A DNA stretch of 64,000 bases, taken from Calycina herbarum (Eukaryota; Ascomycota; Leotiomycetes; Helotiales; Pezizellaceae). The notes under the pieces were generated by a model that was not told where the DNA came from, made no database searches, and was given only the letters and a program-made list of their open reading frames with translations. A program made the translations under genes and the position numbers. Positions within the stretch are counted from its first letter, which is position 1. Every line of letters starts with the position of its first letter. This document shows positions 51,925 to 61,807 of this stretch, piece after piece. Location of the stretch: NCBI GenBank assembly GCA_001414485.1, contig LLEY01000148.1, positions 98,106 through 162,105 on the forward strand. Direction: 5' to 3'.

Positions 51925-52480
51925 GTGATGGTTAGGGTTTAGCGAGCTTATAGGGGGAAACCGTTCGCCTTGGCGTTGAGCGACTGCATTTGGGAAGTGA
52001 CGGACTGCTTTCAACGACGCCAATCATTCACGGAAACAAGATCATTGCATCATCGATCTTTCGGTCTTCGAAGATGGAACCCTCAGCGGATGTAGGAATT
52101 GGGCGGAAGGATTTGGGATTTCTGGGATGGAGAAAAATGTGCTTTCACGAGCTGTTTCACCAGCTAAAATCAAAAGTGAAGGGAGGGCTAAAATGTACTA
52201 TATATTCTCAAAAATACCAGATTCCGTGAGTTTTGACTTCGATCTTCTATGTCACCAGATAGACGGAAGAATCGCAACTAATACTTGCGATGACATCAAA
52301 GAAAATTTCCTAAGACTCCTATCCTATTCTCACTGTGAACTCTCATTCTTCTTCTTCTTGAAACTAATTCAACTCACACCACTCGTTATGTGAATTAACT
52401 CAACTTCCATCCTAAGAAGCGACGAGAGACCTCTGTTTCCAGAACCCCATTCCAACATCCATTTCCAACCCATATTAAAA

Positions 52481-52921
52481 ATGGGTCTCATAACCGGAAC
52501 GTATCGCGTAATAACCAGAGTAAAAGTCTACGTCAAAGACGCCTACCAAAATATCCGACGCAAATCCTCCTCTACCCCAAACACAAACATCGGTGCCGAC
52601 ACAGAAACCACCCCAAGCCCCTACAGACTCCAACGTCTGAAATTCGAAGTCCAAACCGCATTATGGCCCCATTGGATCCGACGACCTTTCCGGGAACACA
52701 TCAAAAAGAATGATTTCTCATATTTCAAGGAATGTGGGGAGATTCTTTGGTTCGCGACTTATAGTCTTCCCGAGGACCAAATTGAGCAACATTTGAAGAA
52801 GACAAGAATGCACGATGAGGCACGGCTTTTTAGAAATGAGATATCCGAGGATGAAGGTCCTGAGAGTCTCGATCATGTTGATGAATGGTTGTTTAAAGAT
52901 GGGTTGAGATTTTATGGATAA
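52481..52921 (+). CDS. Orphan protein D, 146 residues
   Basis: Intronless, ATG in context AAAAATGGG. Basic N terminus (YRVITRVKVYVKDAYQNIRRK), a Ser/Thr-rich linker, then ALWPHWIRRPFREHIKKND, FKECGEILWFATYSLPEDQ and an acidic end with DHVDEWLFKDGLRFYG. Unlike its neighbours it is Trp/Phe-rich and not coiled coil, so it is probably a separate small globular protein. Not recognised. The first half uses C-ending codons and the second half T/A/G-ending codons. Confidence 0.6.
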   Translation: MGLITGTYRVITRVKVYVKDAYQNIRRKSSSTPNTNIGADTETTPSPYRLQRLKFEVQTALWPHWIRRPFREHIKKNDFSYFKECGEILWFATYSLPEDQIEQHLKKTRMHDEARLFRNEISEDEGPESLDHVDEWLFKDGLRFYG

Positions 52922-53556
52922 AGTGGAAGGAGTTTCGGCTGAGAAGGAATGAGATGGCCATAGGAGAGGGGTCATTTGTTCTGAGAATGGAGGAAGGATT
53001 GGTCGCCATTGGATGTGGCAGTAATTGTAACCAGGTGGCTTCAAAATTAATAAAACCTAGAACCCAAGTGAATTCCAGAAAGTCGGAGAAGTTCGAGTTA
53101 CATGGGCTACGATGAGAAGATGTATTGGATGGAGTGTACTGTACTTGCACTTCATAACACCGGGATACAAACCCGTTTAGGCACGTTTGCAACCCAGTGT
53201 GTGATGTGGGAAGCCCAGCAAATAGAATTAGAAGTTGCTTCATTGACGTAACCAACAAATCAAATCAAATATCTCACACCAGTTCCTCACACTAAGTCTA
53301 GTCTAGCCGCGAAATCCATATAGTCGAGGAATATGACAGCAAAATGGCACTAGTGCAGAGCGAAAACCACTAGCTAGCCTTAGTTTTCTAATAACAATTC
53401 TGACGTTCAAAAAATTCAAACATATAACCCACCTCTCACATCTCTTTCCAATCCTCAAGTTCAAAAAACACACCCAATAAAACAAGACCACCATTCTACA
53501 AATCATCAAACAGCATCCGCCAAAAATAAAAATCAACTACCACCACGACCGACAAC

Positions 53557-54240
53557 ATGTTCTGCAACCTCTTCTCCAAGAGATTCGATCTCCCAAAAAT
53601 GGAACGTAAACATAGCGAGCTCCTAACCCATCTCACAACCCTCCACGAATCCCTCGTCCTCCACCACAGGAAGAACTACCAAGCAACCATAATCCGCAAC
53701 TACAACGTCGACATCGAAGCCCCCTCTGAGCAAGCAAAACGTGTAATCAAGGAGACCAAGGAAATCTCAAATTTGGAAACCAAGATCCACGAGGTAACAG
53801 GGGAAGCGGAAGAATTACGGATTTTAATCTTGTATACGCGGCAAAAGCGATCCGAGGAAAAGGAAAGAAGATCCAAAAGGGCGGATAAAGAGAAGGAAGT
53901 CAAGGAACGAGAGCTCCTCCGTCTAGAACGCCAACTAGACATCGCAAAACACAACTACACAACCGCCCTCGAAAAATTCCAGGATAACGCAAGCTCGTTT
54001 AAAAATGCTCGATGGATAAATTCTCACCATAGGGAGGCTATGGAGGCGGGAATTTGTGGGTGTGAAGTTAGATGTGGATCCAGTGAGTGTTTGTCAAGCG
54101 CGAAGATTTTCAAGAAATCGCAGCGGAAAGCAGTGGAGGTTGAAGGGGAAATGGAGAATACTATGGAGTTGTTGGAGAATGCTGATAGGGAGTTGGATTG
54201 TGCCGAGCAGAAGGCGAGGAAGGCTGGGTTGGTTGGTTAA
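53557..54240 (+). CDS. Orphan coiled-coil protein E, 227 residues
   Basis: Intronless, ATG in context CAACATGTT. Almost entirely charged helix: KMERKHSELLTHLTTLHESL, TKEISNLETKIHEVTGEAEE, then a very basic/acidic stretch RQKRSEEKERRSKRADKEKE and ELLRLERQLDIAKHNYTTALE. A short Cys-rich insert (ICGCEVRCGSSEC) at about 168-180 interrupts the coil before a last helix. The Y-T-T-A-x-E-x-F pattern vaguely matches proteins B and C. No family recognised. Confidence 0.65.
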   Translation: MFCNLFSKRFDLPKMERKHSELLTHLTTLHESLVLHHRKNYQATIIRNYNVDIEAPSEQAKRVIKETKEISNLETKIHEVTGEAEELRILILYTRQKRSEEKERRSKRADKEKEVKERELLRLERQLDIAKHNYTTALEKFQDNASSFKNARWINSHHREAMEAGICGCEVRCGSSECLSSAKIFKKSQRKAVEVEGEMENTMELLENADRELDCAEQKARKAGLVG

Positions 54241-54640
54241 GGGAAGGGTTGTGGAGGGGAGAATGGTTTGTTGAAGACTGTGGGGGGGGGGGGGGATCTT
54301 GTAGTAAGGGTTGCGAATTGGATGCTTGAATCCGGGAGAATTTTAAGTCATAAATCAGGTATATATTGAGTCGAGGTCACTAGAGTAGAGATAAAAGACC
54401 TCGAGGCGGAACACCTGTCAGTCATTGACTTCTATCGGATCGGCTGTAATGATAAAAGAGTTTGGCAGTGGAAGGTTGGGTATGGTTGGACATTCATCTT
54501 TGCTGCTCAAAATTGTCAGTCAGAGTTACATAAATAACACTGAATAAATTTCTTACAACTCATTGAGTAATTTTACAACGAAGTGAAATCTGTATGTACA
54601 AGATTTTCGCCTTGCTCCCTACATTGATGAATGCCATTAT
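54241..54640. other. Spacer with a long G run
   Basis: Convergent 3' ends of protein E and the TPR gene. A run of at least 14 G just before GATC lies near 54282-54296, resembling the G run in the fold-back at 10985. Confidence 0.6.
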
Positions 54641-56024
54641 TTATTGCTTAGCAAGACGAGCCAGAGCGGCTTTGGAGTTTGCAACACCCTCCTGGAATCC
54701 GATCGCTTTTGATAATGAATTTGCCTGTTCAAACAACTTCCTGGCATCGGCAATGTTTCCGTCCATTTCTGCGAATTCTCCTAGATTGTGCGTAGCAACA
54801 GCACATCCTAGGTCGCATTCTTCATTTCTGTCAGCCTTGGGAATCCTCTGCGCCAGTGAAATGGCTTGGTTGGCCCATGAGCGAGCATTGCTGATATATG
54901 CCGAGCGTGAAGCAGGGGGCTGTCCAGGTCTTGGCGGAGGGACTTGCTGTGCAAGTGAGATTGCGAGATTGTTCACTTGAAATGTCAATAAACGATTTGA
55001 AAATGGGTAGATTTTTGCTTACTTAAGATAGCCGTATGGCAAGTTTTCGGTGGGGACATGGCGATGGCTTGTAAGAATAAGGGTGCTGCGAGATAGTGTG
55101 CATTCTTCTCCTCGTAACGATGGGCGAGGGCTGAAAAAATATTAGACATGTTCAAATTGGACCCTGATACTTGGACTTACCTTCTAACGAAGCACCTTGC
55201 TCTTCAGTAGAAACCCAGTCTCCCTCGCCAGGCTTCACTCCCTCTTTATCACGCCTCTGCTGCTCCTTAAGAACAGTCTCGACACCCCATACGAGTCTCT
55301 CCTCGGCCTTGTCTTTTTCCGCCACATATTCATTTGAATATAAATCTGCCAGCTTGACACTGACACGAACTGTATACATCAAGACTCTGGTTCTCTTTCC
55401 TTCATTGCCTTCCTTGTCTCCTAGGATTTCTATCCACTTTAAATTATCGGCCTTGACAATCTCCAAGACGTCAATGGCCTTTTGGAATTGCTGGCACTTC
55501 TCAAACAGAGCCGCCAATTGTATTTTGACACCAATTATCTCGTCGGAGAAAGGATCCATTCCAATTTCGTCCGCCACTCGCAAGGCCTCCCGGTAGTATT
55601 TGACAGCATTCTTCGGTTCGAGGGAAACGTTTGTGTAATAGATGGCTTTTCGCATTTGTTTGGCCACAGGCTCGGGGAACTGATGGAACGCCCCGATTAT
55701 GTAGTTGTGGTAGTAGACATTCGTCCACAAGAGGGTTCCTCCACCAAAGGCAATACTATGCAGGTTGTTAGTTCCAGACTCAACAAGGTAATGGACAGAG
55801 ATCCCGCACCAGACTACAGCCAATGATACCGAAAACGGGTAGGCCTTCCATAGGATCACGAAATTGTTTGGCTTTTTGGTGTGTGATTGGTATTGATGCC
55901 TCAATTGCTGCATCTGATGGGATATGGGATTCCGGCGCATCGCCTCTAAGCGCTGTTGGCGAATGCATTTGGGCGCGCAATTCGATATGGGACGGAACGC
56001 CCTTGATATTCGTGAGGCGAACAT
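54641..56024 (-). CDS. Mitochondrial TPR-repeat membrane protein (Mgr3-like)
   Basis: Three exons: 56024-55181, 55130-55023, 54975-54641; 428 residues. Introns are 50 bp (GTAAGT...TTTCAG) and 47 bp (GTAAGC...TTCAAG); the second splits an ATG codon. The N terminus is Arg-rich and acid-free (FASRISRAFRPISN, QQRLEAMRRN), a good mitochondrial targeting sequence. One membrane segment at about 60-80 (AYPFSVSLAVVWCGISVHYLV) follows. TPR-like helical pairs come next: NAVKYYREALRVADEIGMD, IGVKIQLAALFEKCQQFQKAIDVLE, VSVKLADLYSNEYV, ALAHRYEEKNAHYLAAPLFL, CAVATHNLGEFAEMDGNIADARKLFEQA. The layout matches yeast Mgr3, an adaptor of the inner-membrane i-AAA protease; that equivalence is inference. The ATG at 56024 replaces a TTG-initiated frame. 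Confidence 0.85.
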
Positions 56025-56344
56025 CGTATAGTTCTGTTCTCGCAACTAAACAATTGGTGGCAATGGTCAGAAGCTCTCTCTGTGCTGAAAAAGCTCAACG
56101 CAAGCTTCAAGCTCATGCCGTCTATACAAGGCCAAAATGAGGCCGCCATCTAGACCTCGGGCTCACGGGCCGAGCAGCTCGATCATCCCCGCGATCGCGA
56201 CAACCCCGCCGATTGTTCAACAACATCAACACCAAAACGTCCATCCACATCTCGACTACAGAAAGCCCTTTTCTTCTTGCCACCACTCCATCCAAATTCA
56301 CGACTAGGAATTCGCATCCGAGCCTATCGACTGCTTCTTTCGCA
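56025..56344. promoter_or_regulatory. Shared divergent promoter region
   Basis: 320 bases separate the ATG of the TPR gene (minus) from that of the MAPR gene (plus). The interval is C-rich and contains both leaders. Co-regulation is possible but not shown by sequence. Confidence 0.5.
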
Positions 56345-57053
56345 ATGGCCTCTGCTGGCAAATTCCAGCCCAAGACAGCCGTCGAGCTCGCCCCTCCCAA
56401 GGACGATCCTATCTCGACAGAATTCCTCTCCACATGCAAAGGTTAGCCCAGCCCTCAAGCCCCCCAGCCTCTTACCACGTTCTAGAGCAATTTGTACTTC
56501 GCTTCCACGTCCCGCCCGGATTTTTGGGCCTTCGGCTTGTTCCTGTCTTCCGACTGCCGCTGACGATTTGACAGGTGTTGATGGCGGATTGTGCTACGTT
56601 GCCATTAAGGTATACACGAGTTTATCTCTTTCCCTGTTCCCCGGGCCGTCTCTGATATCTGAGCATGAATGCTGAAAGCCATTGGCTTGTTTAGGGCAAG
56701 GTATTTGATGTCACAGGCAACAAATCATACCAGCCAGGCGGCTCGTATCACGGTACGTCCTCGCTATGGATTCCCCTCTCATCCATCCCGAAGCCGAGTT
56801 CTATTATCAACGAGACACCCGATTTGACGGCAAAATATGCAAAACAAGAGCTGACCTTGTATTCCCAAACACAGTATTCGCCGGCCACGACGCCTCCCGC
56901 GCCTTGGGCTTGAGCTCGACAAAAGCGGAAGATGTCTCCCCAGACTGGTCTACATTGTCTGACAAGGAAAAGGGAGTTCTCGAAGACTGGCTCACCTTCT
57001 TCTCGAAACGATACAACATTGTCGGCAAGGTTGAGGGAGCCACGAACCTATGA
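56345..57053 (+). CDS. Dap1/MAPR-family heme-binding protein, 122 residues
   Basis: Four exons: 56345-56441, 56575-56609, 56695-56752, 56875-57053; phases agree across all three introns (133, 85 and 122 bp). Exon 2 is only 35 bp. The protein is a cytochrome b5-like heme/steroid-binding domain of the membrane-associated progesterone receptor type: CYVAIKGKVFDVTGN, YQPGGSYHVFAGHDASRALG, DVSPDWSTLSDKEKG, FSKRYNIVGKVEG. Yeast and human homologues bind heme through Tyr and support cytochrome P450 enzymes of sterol synthesis. This copy has no membrane anchor: the N terminus (ASAGKFQPKTAVELAPPKDDPIS) is soluble, as in fungal Dap1. Confidence 0.92.
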
Positions 57054-57878
57054 ACGCTCATTGATAAAACCATTTGAATCACAAGCAAAAGCCCAATTGC
57101 CGGCAGCCTCTGTGATGACATCCTTTTTGCACTCTTTTCTTTCTAGAACGAATGAGCGATGAACCATGAATTGAACGATTTTCATTTAAGCCTCCAATGC
57201 TTCCAATCGGTTTCGGATATCTCTTCTGTTGATGCTACTAAACACTTGAATATCACTAAACGGGATTGAAATTCCGCGCCTCGGGCTGTTTTCCGTTCCT
57301 ACAGGTGAAGGTTGTATTATTATCGATCCCCGAGTTGGACCCACGATCCGTCAAGACTTGCAGCTGCCGACGATCAAATTATGATGCCAACACCTGCAGT
57401 GCAATAGGGAGTACAACACCGGTTCCACGGAAAAGTGCAGCCGCCTCCACGGCTCACTCAGCGTACAAGGCACTCTCGAAGAGCTCTGCTGCATACCCGT
57501 TTTGACACGACATTGTGGAGATAATTTGCAATTTCATGAATTAATGGCCGTTGACCTCACTCTTTCTCGCTTGGCATTCAATGTTGAACTTCATGGGTCT
57601 GGAAGAAGGCAATTTTCCCATCCGCCTCAATTTGCACTTTCAAAAGGGACTTTTCTGATTACACACTTTTTATTACCAATACGCCGCATAACGCACTTGA
57701 CCTATTAACATCCAATGGCAAGAACCCTCTTCGGCTTCTCTCTCCATCAAATTTGTATTGCTGAAATGAAAGGAAGGGATTATCCTAGCAAGGGGAAAGT
57801 TCCCTCTGCCCAAAGACGACTTCAACGCCACCAAACGCCAACAACAAGTTTTGTTCTCAATCCACCCATGCCCTGCCC
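57054..57878. other. Intergenic, no gene seen
   Basis: 3' flank of the MAPR gene and of the minus-strand small gene. Short plus-strand frames at 57266-57708 show no features. Confidence 0.55.
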
Positions 57879-58064
57879 CTATCTTCCACCACTGTTTGCC
57901 CTATTCTGGCAAGGAGGGCAAGGGAAATTTTGGGACCATGATTGCTTGAGGACTTTGACCCCAAAGCATTGATGATATGGATCTGTGCGAGCGAAATGGC
58001 AGTAAGAGAGAAGGCGACTCGTGGCATGGCCGCAGGTGAATTGGAATTCTTCCCAGTCGCACAT
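57879..58064 (-). CDS. Small Cys/His protein, 61 residues
   Basis: The frame is open further upstream, but the ATG at 58064 starts MCDWEEFQFTCGHATSRLLS, then YCHFARTDPYHQCFGVKVL and FPCPPCQ. The run of C-G-H, C-H, H-x-C and C-x-x-C residues is that of a family of very short, unnamed fungal proteins beginning MC-x-x-EEF-x-F-x-CGH, probably zinc-binding. Conserved start and complete set of Cys/His argue for a real gene despite its size. The last few residues (NRANSGGR) are low confidence. Function unknown. Confidence 0.7.
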   Translation of the reverse strand: MCDWEEFQFTCGHATSRLLSYCHFARTDPYHQCFGVKVLKQSWSQNFPCPPCQNRANSGGR

Positions 58065-61000
58065 TTTGATTTCTTGCTGGTAATGGGGGTTTGGCAGAAA
58101 GCACACTGTTTGGCTTGGTCCGGATATATCGAGGTTCAGTTGTTTCCGTTGCGTGCGTGTGATTGAAATCGTGTCGTTGGTGAAGGATCGCGTTCTATGT
58201 TGTGTGATGGTCACTAAGAGGTGACACCGATCAGATTTTGCGGGATATGGTCCTCGTTTCAAGTGATGATGCCACACCGATAATGATGATCCTGATTGAT
58301 TTGGAATAGGTTGAAGATCTGAGCTTCGTTAACATGTAGTTACGTGTACCTCAAAATCAAGAGAGAACCAACCGTGAGCTGCTCCAGTACAAGGAAGTTG
58401 GTGTGGTAGCACTCTCAACTCATGCAAAGTTGCATGAAGATGTAGTTCGGATAGTTTATTGAGAATGCTGAAGTGTATCTGGAAGAGGCAAATGGAGGTT
58501 TGCAGTGAGATGAATCAAGATTGAGGGATGCCTTGGGTTACAAACATGAGGGATAGGTATCCTTTATACCCGTATTCGCCCCAACAAAATTATGTTCGAA
58601 GAGGACTCGAGGGCCTGATTTGCTCGCTGCATGTTGTCACTTCCGAACTTGCGCATCTCTGTCATTTTCTTTTTTTCTCATCAGCCATGCTGCCAAACCC
58701 CAAACCCTCCAATGCTTTGGTGTTGTTTGGGTCTATGCTTACGCCTTCGAGCGGCAGATTTTCTGGGTCTTTCTCTTTGCACCGATAGGAAGTCCCGCAT
58801 GGCAATCCACAAAAAGGGGCTTCCAGACATGCAGATTATCATGGCTGGGGCCTCTCAGGGGCGAAACAAAGCTTCCTTGAGGTGGAGAATATGCGAGCTC
58901 AGAGACAAACATATGCAGGAAGCTATTCCGATGATGGAACGGCTGACCAAAAGCATCTTGTTATTCTCGCCGCTGACACAAGTGTCTATAAGAGGATGCA
59001 AATATTGGATGACGATATTGGATAATGCTGTGTATTGTGGTAATACAAGAAGGCATGACTAGGGGAGAATTGACGCAAGCCGGTGGAAGGGGGGTTCTTA
59101 GAGGAGGAGGATGAGAAGAGAATGCAAGCAAGTGCTAAGCGGCTTCATTTTATCCGAAGAAGATAAGGGGGACATACAGCGGAGATCCTTGATTTTCTAA
59201 AGCCCCTGAATATCGTAGCACCTGAGTGCTCGTAATGAATGTGCAATGGAAGAAAACCATAGACCCGGTACTGGGTACCGCAGAGCCGGCAAGAAACTAA
59301 ACCGACGATGTACATGGCGCTTGACTTTTGTTGGACTCCTGCATACGTTGCATACGAAGTGCTGTCCTTGTGACAGGCCATTTCCATTGTTGATCAAGGG
59401 TTTCTGTCTCATGTTGTCTTTGCGGGCCGTCCCTTTTGGTCTGCACTCTTTCTCTCTCGCCTGCGCTCTGCTTTCCTCTTTTTCTCAAGAGCTTTCTGTC
59501 ATATCTGAGCAGTCGTATTTGATGAATGCGAGCTAGTTGGTATGGGCCGCTGAAGAAAAATGCTATTCAGCTATTGGGTAGTACTCGAAGACGAATGCAC
59601 CGGATGTTTGTTCCGCAACGTGTCGAGTTTCTCTTCGTGAATTGCCGCTTGTGAGTCAGTGTATGTTGATGATGATGAGAGCGGTTTTGGGTTTTCGCAA
59701 ATCGGGTGGGAAAGAGGCTGCCTTTTTATTTATTTTTGGCTTCTAGACTTTTTCTTATTTTGAGAGTCAGGAGAGAATGGAAGATACCGAGGTTGGAGGT
59801 TGGATCTAGGTTGGTTGCCCTTGTTGTGCTACGAATTTGATGTTGTGGAGCGTGTTTTTACACTTTTGCCTCGTTCTCCCATGATGGTGGGAGAACCGAG
59901 GGGGAGGACGGGTCGCTTTCCATTGTGGCAAGGGGAGTGGGTCAAGGTCTGGGCTTGAATCATTGATTCGTTCAACTTGGTTGGGTTGGTTGGGCTGGTA
60001 AGGCAGTGAGATTTTGATTGACGGCAAACATGTGGGTCGTCTGTTTGCTTTCCATCATGTTGTTCGGGAAGATGCATCTTTACCCCACGTTCTTTCAAGT
60101 TCTTTGACGTCCTTGGATGCGGGATGTGACAGCTTTTCTGGGGAAAGACATGGGGAGAAGACATGTGAATGACTTCTTTGCATAGAGGGGTTGCAATGAG
60201 ATCTGGGGACAAGGGGGAGAGGTGGGATTTTTATGTAGGTTTCCATTTCATTTCTTGGACTTTGCACTTCTTTCTGGAATTTGGGAGGTGGGATGAACTG
60301 GACACTCAGCGGAGGAGGATCCGGGGCCAAACTAGTGGTTGATTGTATTGCATTGGGTTCTTCTATGGAAAGACTCGAAACACTTCTCCCGTTGAAGGTG
60401 GCGTTGACTCTTGAGGCGACTCGGAGGATATCGTAGCGAGCGATTACAAATTTAGGGGGAGAGCTGAGATATGTTTTTCCACCTATTGAATGTCTAGCTG
60501 AGATGCATTTCCGTGGAATTTATAGCTGTTGTTCTTGGTGGATATTACGTGGCGTGGGCGGCGGAGGACTCGCTTATACGAGGAGACTTGAAATTCTCAA
60601 GAAGCGAGCTTTGATATCTTATGTTTCTTTATTTCTCTGAAATTCTCTCTCTCAAAGGTTGTTTTTGCTCTAGATATAGGGCATATGATGATGAAGAGTA
60701 GAGTTAGGTGGTTTTCAGGGATTATGTTGAGCTGGTTATTTTTTCTGATTTTTTTCTGATTTTATCTTTATAAAAGACTATTTCAAATTTGGAAAGGTCA
60801 TTTTGTATTTCTCTTGGCACCTTTTTCTTGGAGAGATGGGTAAAAAATAGGTTATGACCTTGCAGCACGTGAGAAAAGTGTGATCTTCAGCAAAGAAAAT
60901 GCCCGGTGAGGCAAACATGTTGCCGTTAGGCTGGTGGGCCTCAGGCAAAACACCACAGCGAACCGACCCCAAACCCAAATGTTTGGCCCCCGACTTTTCA

Positions 61001-61807
61001 AGTTCTATTCGCGTCATTTGTAACAAGTCACTACAATCGGGCGACGTTTATGATGATAAGAATGGTGGTGTCTGCAGGTGAAGATATATTCTCCCACCGA
61101 AACAGTCTTGTGCAGTTGTCGGTGAGAGAAAGAGAAAACTGGGCGCGAGTGCTGCCTATTTCCCTCCTCGGTTGTTCGCCTTACTTTTGCGCCCTGCTGT
61201 CGTCGCACGCCTCACTCTGAACTTCTCTCACCTAATTCTCTTCTTCAACCTTCAAGCCCATCCTCTGACAGGTGTCGCGTCGCTGATTCGATCAAATTAT
61301 CTTCATTCCCAAGACCCTCACTCCTCAAAGCCAATCGTGTGTTTTTCTGCCCTCCAGAGACGGGATTCTGGATAGCCTGAAGGTTGCAGTCGTCGCCCGA
61401 CTTGTTCGCGGCCCATCGCATCATCCGACCGCGAGTGCGTCAGTACCCCTCGCATCCCAAATTATATCGCGCATTTGGCTTCATTCAGTACCCACGAACC
61501 AGGTTGCACACGAACCAGATTGAACGACTTGAACCTTGGAGAACAACACCAAAAATCCAAGTCTGGCTTGTATCCACGACATCGCCCAGTTGTTTGTCTT
61601 GACGCCCAGACCACGGGTAAAAGTTGACTGCTTACCTATGGTGGGATTTTCCAGCGAGTTTAGCCCTTCTTAAACGCCGCGCTGGCGGGAAGAATTCATG
61701 AGCGTGTCCAGCATCCAAACACCGCCGACGCGAGGTCGATAGAGAACCGTTGGTTGATTTTTTCTTACTGCTTGAGGGATCGACAGCTAATTTTCTTGTT
61801 AGATAAC
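58065..61807. other. Long non-coding interval upstream of the zinc-finger gene, 3.7 kb
   Basis: No gene accepted on either strand. Open frames at 58499-59062, 59145-59536 and 59829-60330 overlap antisense to each other and have no recognisable content. The stretch at 61150-61640 is pyrimidine-rich and probably transcribed as leader of the transcription factor. Long upstream regions of this kind are common before fungal regulatory genes. Confidence 0.5.

Noticed and set aside
57266..57708. Short plus-strand frames after the MAPR gene
   Set aside because: No conserved features; probably 3' untranslated and intergenic sequence.
59829..60330. Two overlapping minus-strand Pro-rich frames
   Set aside because: Different frames over the same DNA, Pro/His-rich composition typical of the complement of G-rich non-coding sequence.
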